A stretch of 64,000 nucleotides of DNA from Ureibacillus massiliensis 4400831 = CIP 108448 = CCUG 49529 (GTDB taxonomy: Bacteria; Bacillota; Bacilli; Bacillales_A; Planococcaceae): assembly GCF_000772965.1 (NCBI RefSeq), contig NZ_JPVQ01000015.1, positions 22,565-86,564 of the forward strand. Reading direction: 5' to 3'. The position numbers and the translations under genes were made by a program. Of this stretch, positions 1 to 9,532 are shown one piece after another (position 1 is the first letter of the stretch; each line of letters starts with the position of its first letter). A model generated the notes under the pieces. It ran no database searches, was not told where the DNA came from, and saw only the letters and a program-made list of their open reading frames with translations.

Positions 1-710
1 TAGCTACCTGTAAAGGATACCTTTGATACTTTCTCACTTTTCACTAATGGAGGCACAACATGAATGCCTTCTCCCATAACAATTTGAAGTGCCCCATCTG
101 GTAAACCTGCTTCTTTAAAAATTTCGTATAAATAAACACTTGATAAAGGTGTTTTTTCAGCTGGCTTCAAAATTACTGTATTACCTGCTGCAATGGCAGG
201 TCCAATTTTGTGCAATGCCAAATTTACCGGAAAGTTAAACGGTGTAATGGCAAGGACTACACCTAGTGGATACTTTTTCACAATTCCTAATCTGTTTTCT
301 CCACCAATTGCTGCATCCATTGGAATGGATTCACCTTGAATTCTCTTCGCTTCTTCTGCTGAAAATTCAAGTACTTGAATAGCCCTCCCCACTTCACCAA
401 AAGCATCCTTTATTGGCTTTCCGACCTCTAAAGTTAAAATCTCTGCTAATGCTGCTTTACGTTGTTCCATTATTTCAGCAGCTTTTCGTAAAATTTTACT
501 TCTCTTATAAGCAGGCATATGTTTGAATTCGTTGTGGAATGTTTGATGCGCTCCTTCAATTGCGTCTTCGATATCCTGTTCAAGGGCAAAATCAATCGTT
601 CCTACTAATTGTTGGTTATAAGGAAACCGAACTTCGTGAACTTGTCGGCCGTTGCCTTTACGAATTTCACCATTGATAATTGAGCCGGTTTCAAGTCTAA
701 ATAAGTCCAT
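1..710 (-). CDS. Aldehyde dehydrogenase, N-terminal part (cut by window edge)
   Basis: About 236 N-terminal residues of an NAD(P)-dependent aldehyde dehydrogenase are visible; the rest, including the catalytic cysteine, lies outside the window. Recognisable family segments are the nucleotide-binding stretch TPFNFPVNLALHKIGPA, the lysine-bearing NTVILKPAEKTP and the early VSFTGS motif. The ATG at 710 was chosen because AAAGGATGG lies about 8 bases upstream; an in-frame ATG at 722 is possible but has no spaced ribosome site. The gene starts 23 bases after livF on the same strand, so it is probably the last visible gene of the transporter operon and may oxidise an aldehyde derived from the imported compound. 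Substrate cannot be read from the sequence; lactaldehyde, semialdehyde or GapN-like enzymes are all possible. Confidence 0.85.
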   Translation of the reverse strand, partial: MDLFRLETGSIINGEIRKGNGRQVHEVRFPYNQQLVGTIDFALEQDIEDAIEGAHQTFHNEFKHMPAYKRSKILRKAAEIMEQRKAALAEILTLEVGKPIKDAFGEVGRAIQVLEFSAEEAKRIQGESIPMDAAIGGENRLGIVKKYPLGVVLAITPFNFPVNLALHKIGPAIAAGNTVILKPAEKTPLSSVYLYEIFKEAGLPDGALQIVMGEGIHVVPPLVKSEKVSKVSFTGS

Positions 711-733
711 TTTGTTCACCATCCTTTTAAAGA

Positions 734-1438
734 TTACATACCTAAAAATGCCTTTTTAACATGATCATTATTGAGTAATTCTTGACCTGTACCTGATAAC
801 GAAATGTGACCGTTTTCTAGAACATAACTTCGATCTGCAATACTTAAAGTTTGCTTTACATTTTGTTCTACTAGCATGACTGTAACGCCTTGGCGATTGA
901 TATCTTTAATTAATTGAAATAATTCCTTCACTAATAATGGAGAAAGTCCTAAGGATGGTTCATCAAACATTAACAATTTTGGCTGTGACATCAGTGCACG
1001 ACCTATGGCAACCATTTGTTGCTCACCACCAGATAAAGTTTTGGAAACTTGATTTCTACGATCATATAAACGAGGTAGAAGTTGATAAACGTATTCTAAA
1101 GTTTCTTTTCGCTTCTCTTTTGCTTTTGTATGACTTGAACCTAAAAGTAAATTTTCTTCTACTGACATTAAAGAAAATAGCTTACGACCTTCAGGTACCT
1201 GTACTATTCCTAGAGGTACACGGTCATGGGCAGATATTTTTGTAATATCTTCACCTAGAAACTCAATTTTTCCGTTTGTCACATTCCGCATTCCTGATAC
1301 GGCATTAATGAAGGTCGTTTTCCCAGCACCATTGGATCCAACAATACTTAATATTTCACCCTCGTTTACCACAATAGATACATCTGCCAATGCTTGCATC
1401 CCACCGTAATGTACACTTAAATTAGCTACTTTCAGCAT
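734..1438 (-). CDS. livF: ABC transporter ATP-binding protein, LivF family
   Basis: Cytoplasmic ATPase of a branched-chain-amino-acid-type (HAAT) importer. It carries Walker A GSNGAGKTT near residue 34, the ABC signature LSGGEQQ, Walker B LLMFDEPSLGLSP and a downstream switch histidine region (MLVEQNV). Length is about 234 residues, usual for LivF. Three in-frame ATGs lie close together (1447, 1444, 1438); 1438 is preferred because AGGAG lies nine bases upstream, while it abuts the first ATG. The gene overlaps the end of livG, indicating translational coupling. LivF and LivG form the heterodimeric motor for the LivH-LivM permease. Confidence 0.9.
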   Translation of the reverse strand: MLKVANLSVHYGGMQALADVSIVVNEGEILSIVGSNGAGKTTFINAVSGMRNVTNGKIEFLGEDITKISAHDRVPLGIVQVPEGRKLFSLMSVEENLLLGSSHTKAKEKRKETLEYVYQLLPRLYDRRNQVSKTLSGGEQQMVAIGRALMSQPKLLMFDEPSLGLSPLLVKELFQLIKDINRQGVTVMLVEQNVKQTLSIADRSYVLENGHISLSGTGQELLNNDHVKKAFLGM

Positions 1439-2153
1439 CGTCATCATCTCCTAAATATGCTGTAATAACATTTGGATCTTGGGTTACCTCTTCTGGTGTC
1501 CCCCTAGAGATTTCAGTACCGTAGCTTATTACAAGTACGTATTCGCATAGTGCCATTACAGCTCTCATTACATGTTCAATCATTAAAATAGTAATCCCTG
1601 AATCTCGTAATTCCTTGATTAGTAGAATCGCTTCATCAACTTCACTCGGAGTTAAGCCTGCTAACACTTCATCTAATAATAAAAGCTTCGGTTTCGTCGC
1701 GAGTGCCTTTGCTATTTCTAGCCTTTTTCGATCTACAATTGTTAAATTTTTTGCTAAAAAATCTCTTTTACTTTCTAGCCCTACTTGTTTTACAACTTGT
1801 TCAGCGATTTCAAACGCTTCTTTACGGTTATTCGTTCTTGCAAATGCACCTACAGCAACGTTATATAAAACCGTTTTATTACCAAAAGGCTTTACAATTT
1901 GAAACGTACGACCAATACCTTCTAAGCACAATTTATGAGGAGGTAATCCTGTGATGTCTTTTCCATTAAAAATGACGTTTCCAGAATCAGGCTTTATATA
2001 TCCGGATATTTGATTGAATAGTGTGGATTTCCCAGCTCCGTTAGGTCCTATGATTCCATAAATCTGCCCTTCTTGTACTTGAAGATTAATATCTTTACTT
2101 ACAACCAGACCTCCAAACTTCTTATTAAGGTCCTTTACCTCAAGTAAGTACAT
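1422..2153 (-). CDS. livG: ABC transporter ATP-binding protein, LivG family
   Basis: Second ATPase of the HAAT importer, 243 residues. Walker A GPNGAGKST is intact near residue 37. The signature region reads LTIVDRKRLEIAKAL instead of the usual LSYGQQRRLEIARAL, and Walker B is LLLLDEVLAGL rather than LLDEP. From memory this pattern belongs to a LivG subset rather than being random decay, but that was not checked. The ATG at 2153 follows a GGGGGG ribosome site. Eleven bases separate it from livM upstream, and its end overlaps livF. Confidence 0.9.
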   Translation of the reverse strand: MYLLEVKDLNKKFGGLVVSKDINLQVQEGQIYGIIGPNGAGKSTLFNQISGYIKPDSGNVIFNGKDITGLPPHKLCLEGIGRTFQIVKPFGNKTVLYNVAVGAFARTNNRKEAFEIAEQVVKQVGLESKRDFLAKNLTIVDRKRLEIAKALATKPKLLLLDEVLAGLTPSEVDEAILLIKELRDSGITILMIEHVMRAVMALCEYVLVISYGTEISRGTPEEVTQDPNVITAYLGDDDDAESS

Positions 2154-2164
2154 ACTATCCCCCC

Positions 2165-3163
2165 CTAAACCTTCAATTTCTTATCAAACAGTTTGCTACA
2201 TATTTGGTGATACTTCTCTTGGATAGGAGCAGTAATACCTTTTGGGAAGAATAAAATCACAAACAGTACGATTGCACCGTAAATAACTAAATGTGTTCCA
2301 GAAGGTAAATCTGTAAACGTTACTCGTGTTACTTCTGCAATAGTCGTTAAAATAATACCGCCGACAAATGGACCATACACAGTAGCGATTCCTCCGACAA
2401 TTGCTAAAAACACCATTTGATTTGAAAAATCCGGACCAGCTAAAAAGTGTGGCTCTAAGTAACGGAAGTATTGCGCATAAAACGTTCCACCAATTGCAGT
2501 AAAGAAGCCTGAGATACCAGCAGCCATCAGTTTTGTTTTTGCTACATTAATTCCTAATGCTTTTGCAGCTTCCTCATCTTCTCGTAAAGCCGTTAAGTAA
2601 AATCCAAGTTTTGAACGGTCAATCAACCAAGAGATAAATAAAATCAATATACTAAATCCTAGAATGATATAATAATATGGAACTTTAGACATAAATTGGA
2701 AATCTAAGAATGTTGCTTCCCTTAAAAAAGTTACGTTTAGACCTTCTGCTCCCCCAATGTTAATAGGTCCTATATTTTTCACAGTTAAAAGAATAATCAT
2801 CAGTCCACTTGAAAAGGCAATCGTTGCAATAGCATAATATGCCCCTCTTAAGCGTGATGTAGGAATACCGATTAAAACTGCAATAAAACCAGCAATAACT
2901 CCACCTAATATCATGCCAATCCAAGGAGAAATTCCAAATTGACTAAATAAAATTGTTGAAGTATACGCTCCGATCGCTAAAAAAGCAGAATGTCCAAAGG
3001 ATAATTGTCCTGCAAATCCACCTACAATATTCCAACAAGATGCTAGATAACTATAAAGTAAAATTAATATTAACGTATTTAAATAGTAAGTATTCGTAAC
3101 AAACAGCGGTAATACTGCAGCTAATATTAAAAAGACGATTAATGGAACTATATTTCTTTTCAT
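2165..3163 (-). CDS. livM: ABC transporter permease, LivM family
   Basis: Integral membrane permease subunit of the HAAT importer, 332 residues, with roughly nine to ten hydrophobic segments. The N-terminus has the family segment LASCWNIVGGFAGQLSFGHS, typical of LivM. The cytoplasmic EAA-type loop, which couples to the ATPases, is visible as LGFYLTALREDEEAAKALGI. The gene is 12 bases downstream of livH and 11 bases upstream of livG, so all are cotranscribed. Substrate class (branched-chain amino acid, amide, aromatic acid or other) cannot be decided from this subunit. Confidence 0.9.
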   Translation of the reverse strand: MKRNIVPLIVFLILAAVLPLFVTNTYYLNTLILILLYSYLASCWNIVGGFAGQLSFGHSAFLAIGAYTSTILFSQFGISPWIGMILGGVIAGFIAVLIGIPTSRLRGAYYAIATIAFSSGLMIILLTVKNIGPINIGGAEGLNVTFLREATFLDFQFMSKVPYYYIILGFSILILFISWLIDRSKLGFYLTALREDEEAAKALGINVAKTKLMAAGISGFFTAIGGTFYAQYFRYLEPHFLAGPDFSNQMVFLAIVGGIATVYGPFVGGIILTTIAEVTRVTFTDLPSGTHLVIYGAIVLFVILFFPKGITAPIQEKYHQICSKLFDKKLKV

Positions 3164-3175
3164 TTTTTCACTCCC

Positions 3176-4051
3176 TTACCAGTCATGTGGTGATCCAAAT
3201 AATCCTGACGGTTTAATAAATAAGAAAATTAAAAACCCATAAAATACGATCATTGGTGAAAGAGTATATGGAACAAATAAAGATGAAACAGATTCTACTA
3301 TTCCTATTAATAAACCTGCGATTATTGCTCCCGGAATACTACCTAATCCACCAAGCACAACTGTTACGAATGCCATTGTTCCGAAAGTAGTTCCGATAGT
3401 TGGATGTAAATTATAAAATGGTACAATGGCAACTGCTGCTGTACCAAGTAGAGCTGTTCCCACACCAAATGCTATGTTAAAGGTTTTTTCAACATTGATC
3501 CCCATCAACTTTGCCGCATTACGGTCCTGACCAACCGCTCTTACTTTTCGTCCAATTTCTGTTTTATGTAGGAAGATGTAAAACAGAATTGTCACGATGA
3601 AACATAATATAAATGCATATAGTTTTGGTAGCGTGATAATAATAGAACCTACTTCAATGGATTCTGAAGAGAAGCCTGTGATAACAGTTTTGTAATCAGT
3701 TCCAAATAAACCTAATCCACCATTTTCTAAAATGATTGCTAACGCCGCTGTTAATAATAATGCGCCTATTGGTTCACGTGTATCTGCTTCCTTTTTTAAT
3801 ACATATTGGATTAAAAACTTATTTACAATATAGCCGAATAAAAACATGACAGGCACAACGATGATTAATGATACATACGGATGTAAGTTTAAACCGACAA
3901 TTACGTAATAGCTTATATACATTGCAAGCATTAAAAATGCTCCATGTGCAAAGTTGATTACTTTCATAATGCCGAAAATAAGTGTTAGTCCTAACGCTAT
4001 TAATCCGTAAATGGAACCCATTAATATACCTTGCACAATTGCAGATAACAT
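3176..4051 (-). CDS. livH: ABC transporter permease, LivH family
   Basis: First permease of the importer, 291 residues, with about eight hydrophobic helices. The N-terminus IYGLIALGLTLIFGIMKVINFAHG is the LivH hallmark, and the coupling loop GRKVRAVGQDRNAAKLMGIN matches the family EAA motif. It lies 145 bases after the binding-protein gene; that gap holds a stable hairpin (4085-4125), so permease expression may be lower than binding-protein expression. It pairs with LivM to form the transmembrane channel. Confidence 0.9.
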   Translation of the reverse strand: MLSAIVQGILMGSIYGLIALGLTLIFGIMKVINFAHGAFLMLAMYISYYVIVGLNLHPYVSLIIVVPVMFLFGYIVNKFLIQYVLKKEADTREPIGALLLTAALAIILENGGLGLFGTDYKTVITGFSSESIEVGSIIITLPKLYAFILCFIVTILFYIFLHKTEIGRKVRAVGQDRNAAKLMGINVEKTFNIAFGVGTALLGTAAVAIVPFYNLHPTIGTTFGTMAFVTVVLGGLGSIPGAIIAGLLIGIVESVSSLFVPYTLSPMIVFYGFLIFLFIKPSGLFGSPHDW

Positions 4052-4084
4052 AAGTTGTTACCCCCTTTACAATCTTTTTAAAAA

Positions 4085-4125
4085 GGGGCTATTCCATAAG
4101 TTTTGTATTTACTTATGGTTGCCCC
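4085..4125 (-). terminator. Hairpin with U-run between livK-like and livH
   Basis: Arms GGGGC plus CCATAAGT pair with ACTTATGG plus GCCCC, with a small asymmetric internal loop and a 9-base apical loop. Read on the minus strand the stem is followed by TTTTT. It lies inside the operon, so it is more likely a partial terminator or 3'-end stabiliser of the binding-protein message than a complete stop. Confidence 0.65.
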
Positions 4126-4195
4126 CTACTTAGTCAATGTTCAACAAAAATCGAATTTCTTTCTAAAATCAATTCCTATGAAACTATTAATTTTT

Positions 4196-5455
4196 TTATT
4201 TTGGTTGGTATGGGTAGACAAGCTCTGCCCCTTCACGAGCATCTGCAAATGGATACACTGTTACACGTTGCATTTCCCCATCAACCTCTTGGAACTGAAC
4301 AATAACTAAACCAGGATCCGGTAGTGTTCCAGTTTCATCAAAGTGAATTTCTGAAGCATACATTTGTGTTGGACCCTCTGTAATACTTGTAGATGCAAAT
4401 GCTTCACGCAATGCTTCGGATTCTGTCGTTCCAGCACGTTCTAATGCATCTGCAATTGTGTAAATTGCCACATATTCTTTTACCATTTCACCATTCATAT
4501 CGTGGCCATATTTTTCTTTAAATTTATTATTAACCTCAGGAGAAAACGGACGGTTAACATCTGATTCCCAAGCAGCAACATCAAAGAAGTTCAGTGCATT
4601 CGTTCCTACATTCTTTAAATATTCCGCATCCGCATAGCCACCTGAAGTACCGATAAATGCTTTAGGTGTTACCTTTTGTTGAACAAATGCATTTGTAAGA
4701 AGTGTTGCATCTTTTAAATAAGAAACCATTAATACAACATCAGGATTTACATTTTTTACTTTCGTTGCAACTGGTGTTAAATCAGCTGCATTTCCGTCAT
4801 AGCCTTCAGCAAGTACGATTTCAAATCCATTTGCTGGAAGTTCTTCTTTCCAAGTATCTGCTACACCAGTACCCCAAGCTGTATTTTCGTATAGAACAGC
4901 TACTGTTTTAATTGGTTCAATTTTATTTAAGTCTTTTAAGAAAGCTATCTGTGCTGCAACACGCATCGTTGAAGTATCCGCTAAACGGAATACATATTTA
5001 AAGCCTCGTTCTGTAATAGAATCTTCAGATGGAACTGGAGCAATCCATATTTTACCGTTACGTTCTGCAACTTCTGAAGCTGGTAATGTAACCCCTGATT
5101 GCCATGCCCCGTTTAACAAAACGATTTCAGGATCTGATAATAAACGCTCTGCCTCAGAAACACCTGTTGGCGGATCTCCTTGACTATCTGCATAAACGAT
5201 TTCTAATTTTTTACCCCCTAAAGCTTTAATTCCCCCTGCTTCATTAATCTCTTCAACGGCCATGTCTATAGCCTTTTTACTGTTCTCCCCTAGCTGAGCT
5301 GATGCACCTGAAAGCGGTAAAATAGTACCGATTTTAATTGTGTCACCTTCTGAGCTCGTTTCAGTATCTGTGCTTGAATCACTTGAAGAATTACCACAAG
5401 CAGACAACATGATTACCGCAGCTATGACAAACAAAAGCCAAGATAATTTCCTCAT
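4196..5455 (-). CDS. Lipoprotein substrate-binding protein of HAAT ABC transporter (LivK/Peripla_BP_6 type)
   Basis: Extracellular solute receptor anchored by lipid, 419 residues. A signal peptide ends in lipobox LSAC with Cys20, followed by a Ser/Thr/Asp/Glu-rich linker. The mature start TIKIGTILPLSGASAQLGEN is the classic Peripla_BP_6 beginning, and the two-lobe periplasmic-binding fold is implied by length. It is first in the transporter operon, directly downstream of two operator-like sites and promoter motifs. Ligand is unknown; the family also binds amides, urea and aromatic acids, so the branched-chain amino-acid label should be held loosely. ATG at 5455 follows a GGGGGATGT-type ribosome site. 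Confidence 0.88.
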   Translation of the reverse strand: MRKLSWLLFVIAAVIMLSACGNSSSDSSTDTETSSEGDTIKIGTILPLSGASAQLGENSKKAIDMAVEEINEAGGIKALGGKKLEIVYADSQGDPPTGVSEAERLLSDPEIVLLNGAWQSGVTLPASEVAERNGKIWIAPVPSEDSITERGFKYVFRLADTSTMRVAAQIAFLKDLNKIEPIKTVAVLYENTAWGTGVADTWKEELPANGFEIVLAEGYDGNAADLTPVATKVKNVNPDVVLMVSYLKDATLLTNAFVQQKVTPKAFIGTSGGYADAEYLKNVGTNALNFFDVAAWESDVNRPFSPEVNNKFKEKYGHDMNGEMVKEYVAIYTIADALERAGTTESEALREAFASTSITEGPTQMYASEIHFDETGTLPDPGLVIVQFQEVDGEMQRVTVYPFADAREGAELVYPYQPK

Positions 5456-5498
5456 TTTTACATCCCCCTAATAATTGTAAAATTTGATTTATGTACAA

Positions 5499-5519
5499 TT
5501 TCAAAATTGGATTTTGAAA
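5499..5519. promoter_or_regulatory. Inverted repeat in the 5' leader of the binding-protein gene
   Basis: Perfect 9-bp arms TTTCAAAAT and ATTTTGAAA separated by TGG, about 45 bases before the binding-protein start codon. It could be a second regulator site or a weak RNA hairpin. It does not match the LacI-type operator sites further upstream, nor a CodY box. Confidence 0.4.
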
Positions 5520-5575
5520 ATGTCACCTAAACTATAAATCTTGTAAAACCCTTACAATTAAATGAAACCCCTTAC

Positions 5576-5598
5576 ATTATAATGAATACGTAAACATT
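5576..5598 (-). promoter_or_regulatory. LacI-type operator 1 overlapping a -10 element
   Basis: AATGAATACGTAAACATT (5581-5598) is a quasi-palindrome centred on TACGTA with AATG and CATT ends, as expected for a LacI/PurR-family dimer. On the minus strand a TATAAT at 5581-5576 abuts the site, so the operator occupies the -35/-10 spacer. The -35 hexamer at the right distance is poor (AATTAA-like), so this promoter may be weak. Confidence 0.65.
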
Positions 5599-5644
5599 TT
5601 AATTTAAAAAAATAAGGCTGATTGAAGAATACCAGTAAAAGTGA

Positions 5645-5662
5645 AATGAATACGTAAACATT
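5645..5662. promoter_or_regulatory. LacI-type operator 2
   Basis: An exact second copy of the operator, identical over 19 bp (AATGAATACGTAAACATTT), 64 bp from operator 1, close to six helical turns. It lies just downstream of the predicted start of the promoter at 5679-5707, where bound repressor would block escape or elongation. Spacing suits co-operative binding or a small DNA loop. Confidence 0.65.
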
Positions 5663-5678
5663 TCGCTGTAATACTGAT

Positions 5679-5707
5679 ATTACATCATCTTCCATAAATC
5701 TTGTCAA
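5679..5707 (-). promoter_or_regulatory. Sigma-A promoter of the transporter operon
   Basis: Minus strand: TTGACA (5707-5702), 17-base spacer, TGTAAT (5684-5679) with an upstream TG. This is near-consensus. It starts immediately after the regulator gene and drives rightmost-to-leftmost transcription through both operator copies into the binding-protein gene. Confidence 0.7.
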
Positions 5708-5721
5708 TACTTTTTAAAAAA

Positions 5722-6702
5722 TTATGTTGTCTTTCTCTCGTAAAGTTGTACTGGCGCTGTTATTTGAACCTTATCTGTTTTTTTCTCGATTAAGTCAAAT
5801 AGCTTTTCAATAGCCACTCTTCCTAGATTATAAGATTCACTAGGTCCAACTGTTGAAAGCTGCACATATCCCAAGCTTGATAAATCCACATTATCTATTC
5901 CAATAATCGCTACTTCTTCAGGTACTTTTACATTAAGCTTCCCGTATAAATCGAGCAATAGTAATGCAATCGCGTCTGTCGATGCCGCAATGGCTGTTAT
6001 TTTCTTTTCTCTACTAATAATTTTTTTAAAAACACTTTTAATCGTGTTTGGATCGGTATCAATAATAAACATATTTTCTTTTTTCATCGGATAATTATAT
6101 GTTTTTAAGGCGCGTTCATAACCTTTATAACGGTCATGAAATGTACTTTTATCTAACTGCCCACTTATCCAAACAATTTCTTTATGGCCTTTTTGAATTA
6201 AATGTTCTGTTAGTAAAAAGCCTGCCATTTCATTATCTATTTCGACAAAATTACATTCTTTACTGTGACGTCGGTTGAAGAAAATAATTGGTATATCCAA
6301 ACACTTCATTTGTTCATAGATTGGATCATCCATTAATATTGATGACATGATAATGCCGTCCACCTTATTTTTAAAAATATAACGATTTGTTATATCTTCT
6401 TTGTCATCATTGGAAAAATGAACAATTACTTGGTAATCTTTTTCATTCGCATAATCAACAATAGCACTAGTTGTATCCACAAAAAATGGATTATATAGAG
6501 GGCCTGAAATTAAAGCAATCGTTTTCGTTTGCTTACTTACAAGAGATCTTGCAACTGGATCCGGGTGATAGTTTAATTCTTTAATCGCCTTCATTACTTT
6601 TTCAACCGTCTTTGGGCGTACTAATTCTGGAGAATTCAACACTCTAGATACGGTTGTTTGGCTAACATTTGCTAATTTTGCAACATCTTTAGATGATACC
6701 AT
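5722..6702 (-). CDS. LacI/PurR-family transcriptional regulator
   Basis: 326 residues. The N-terminal helix-turn-helix SSKDVAKLANVSQTTVSRVLN and hinge YHPDPVARSLVSKQTKTIA are typical LacI family; a periplasmic-binding-like effector domain follows from about residue 60. The closest architectural relatives repress or activate sugar and small-molecule catabolic genes. It is encoded immediately upstream of, and in the same direction as, the transporter operon, and the intervening 266 bases hold two copies of a LacI-type operator, so it is the obvious candidate regulator. LacI partners are more usual with sugar importers than with LivK-type systems. ATG at 6702 follows AAAGGAGG. Confidence 0.88.
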   Translation of the reverse strand: MVSSKDVAKLANVSQTTVSRVLNSPELVRPKTVEKVMKAIKELNYHPDPVARSLVSKQTKTIALISGPLYNPFFVDTTSAIVDYANEKDYQVIVHFSNDDKEDITNRYIFKNKVDGIIMSSILMDDPIYEQMKCLDIPIIFFNRRHSKECNFVEIDNEMAGFLLTEHLIQKGHKEIVWISGQLDKSTFHDRYKGYERALKTYNYPMKKENMFIIDTDPNTIKSVFKKIISREKKITAIAASTDAIALLLLDLYGKLNVKVPEEVAIIGIDNVDLSSLGYVQLSTVGPSESYNLGRVAIEKLFDLIEKKTDKVQITAPVQLYERKTT

Positions 6703-6735
6703 GTTTTACCTCCTTTCATTCTTTTGATAAATACA

Positions 6736-6764
6736 AAGATATTAGAAAAAATTATTTTTTTCAA
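6736..6764 (-). promoter_or_regulatory. Candidate sigma-A promoter of the lacI-type gene
   Basis: Minus strand TTGAAA (6764-6759), 17-base spacer, TATCTT (6741-6736). A perfect 16-bp palindrome, AAAATGATATCATTTT (6775-6790), lies 10 bases upstream of the -35 and may bind a regulator. Confidence 0.45.
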
Positions 6765-7281
6765 GGGAAAAAATAAAATGATATCATTTTTAGATTATTC
6801 ATTGTTTAATAATGCTAATTAAATATCATGACATTAACCTTTTGCAACTTTACTTTTAATTTTCCTTTAAACTATTTTAAACAATACATTCAATTATAAT
6901 AAAATAATATTTACCTTTGATGCTGTGAAAAGATAAATGATTTTTAGTATTGAAATTGAATTTCATTATTTTACAATTAGAATCTTTAAATTCCTTTAAA
7001 AAACTAAACCTATCCTGAAAACAAATCTCAGGAAAGCACTTACTTCCTAGCAATTTTATCTCATATTTTTTCCTAAACAATGTTTTACTTATTACTGATA
7101 TCATCTAAATAAACTAGTTTAAAATAAAAATAAAATTATTCTTTTATAAAATGATTTCGTATTAAAATAGTATTAAAATCTCTATTTATTTTCTATCGAC
7201 TAAATTTTAAGTTATATAGAAATAATTAATTACCAAATAAATGGTACTATCGAATTATTTTCATCAAATATCATCTCAACT
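6765..7281. other. AT-rich intergenic region, no supported gene
   Basis: Roughly 500 bases of very AT-rich DNA between the regulator and the era terminator. The only ordered element I see is the 16-bp palindrome at 6775-6790. A 75-codon reading frame (7104-6877) has no convincing ribosome site or family resemblance. This is also where gene order departs from the B. subtilis era-recO order. Confidence 0.6.
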
Positions 7282-7307
7282 AAAAAAAGCACCCAATAAC
7301 TGGGTGC
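7282..7307 (-). terminator. Rho-independent terminator after era
   Basis: GCACCCA, five-base loop, TGGGTGC, followed on the minus strand by TTTTTTT. It closes the pgpH-ybeY-dgkA-cdd-era transcript. Confidence 0.9.
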
Positions 7308-7324
7308 AATTTAATGAATCTCTT

Positions 7325-8669
<1,345 letters not shown>

Positions 8670-8679
8670 TCAATTACAT

Positions 8680-9036
8680 CTATCCATTAAACCATTTTGG
8701 GACAAATATGAGCAGTCCTACAATTACACTTGTAATAGCAAAAATGAGAACTGCTCCTGCAGCAATATCCTTAGCTTGTTTTGCTAAAGGATGTATTTTG
8801 GGTGATGCAAGATCAACTACGCTCTCAATAGCACTATTAATCATTTCAGCACCAATTACTAATGATATAACAATAATAATGATTAACCATTCAAGTAAGG
8901 ATAGTCCTGTTAATAATCCGGCAATAATTACGATTAGCATACTGCCTACATGGATTTTCATATTTTGTTGTTTAAGGGCACTGAATATTCCTTGAAATGC
9001 GTACCCAAATGATTTAATTAATCTTTGAAAATTCAT
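8680..9036 (-). CDS. dgkA: Undecaprenol/diacylglycerol kinase, DgkA family
   Basis: Small integral membrane kinase of 118 residues that, in Gram-positive bacteria, phosphorylates undecaprenol for recycling of the cell-wall lipid carrier. Three hydrophobic helices are visible. The family motif near residue 60, IGAEMINSAIESVVDLA, carries the catalytic glutamate. The gene begins directly after the ybeY stop, so the two are coupled. Confidence 0.93.
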   Translation of the reverse strand: MNFQRLIKSFGYAFQGIFSALKQQNMKIHVGSMLIVIIAGLLTGLSLLEWLIIIIVISLVIGAEMINSAIESVVDLASPKIHPLAKQAKDIAAGAVLIFAITSVIVGLLIFVPKWFNG

Positions 9037-9510
9037 TTAATCACGACCTAGACCGAATGAAGATAATATCTCATCTTGTTTACCAAACATTACTTTCTCA
9101 TCTTCTGGTGTCATGTGGTCATAACCTAACAAATGAAGAAAACCATGAACTGCTAAAAAGCCTAGTTCTCTTTCAAAGGAATGGCCATATTCCTCAGCCT
9201 GTTCCTTCGTCCGGTCTACGGAGATGATAATATCACCTAATACACGCGGAATATCTTCTCCAACTATTTCAACTTCCCCTTCACCCAATTCTTCCAAAGC
9301 GAAAGAAATGACGTCTGTTGGTTGATCTTTATCACGATAATTACGGTTTATTTCGTGAATTGCTTCGTTAGTAACAAATGTAACCGATACTTCTGTACCT
9401 TCATGAACATTTTCTACTGTTGCTGTATGTTGAAGTAATTTTTCAACTAAATCAATATGCTTTTCTTTTACTTCGTTTGTTTCATCTAAAAAATCTATAT
9501 TGATACTCAT
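9037..9510 (-). CDS. ybeY: Endoribonuclease YbeY, rRNA maturation
   Basis: Zinc-dependent single-strand RNase involved in 16S rRNA 3'-end maturation and ribosome quality control. The metal site [11 protein letters not shown] (H-x3-H-x5-H) is complete near the C-terminus, and the conserved DVISFALEE is present. Start was set at the ATG at 9510, which follows GGAGGAAACC; this gives 157 residues. A longer frame to 9576 would overlap pgpH and lacks a ribosome site. Confidence 0.95.
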   Translation of the reverse strand: MSINIDFLDETNEVKEKHIDLVEKLLQHTATVENVHEGTEVSVTFVTNEAIHEINRNYRDKDQPTDVISFALEELGEGEVEIVGEDIPRVLGDIIISVDRTKEQAEEYGHSFERELGFLAVHGFLHLLGYDHMTPEDEKVMFGKQDEILSSFGLGRD

Positions 9511-9532
9511 GGTTTCCTCCAAAATATTGACA

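Noticed and set aside
5499..5519. CodY box
   Set aside because: The arms lack the central TTCWGAA of the CodY consensus.
5645..5662. Catabolite (cre) site for CcpA
   Set aside because: Resembles a LacI-family operator, but differs from the cre consensus at two fixed positions and the local regulator is a better candidate.
6877..7104. 75-codon minus-strand reading frame in the regulator-era gap
   Set aside because: No spaced ribosome site, composition of AT-rich noncoding DNA, no recognisable family feature.
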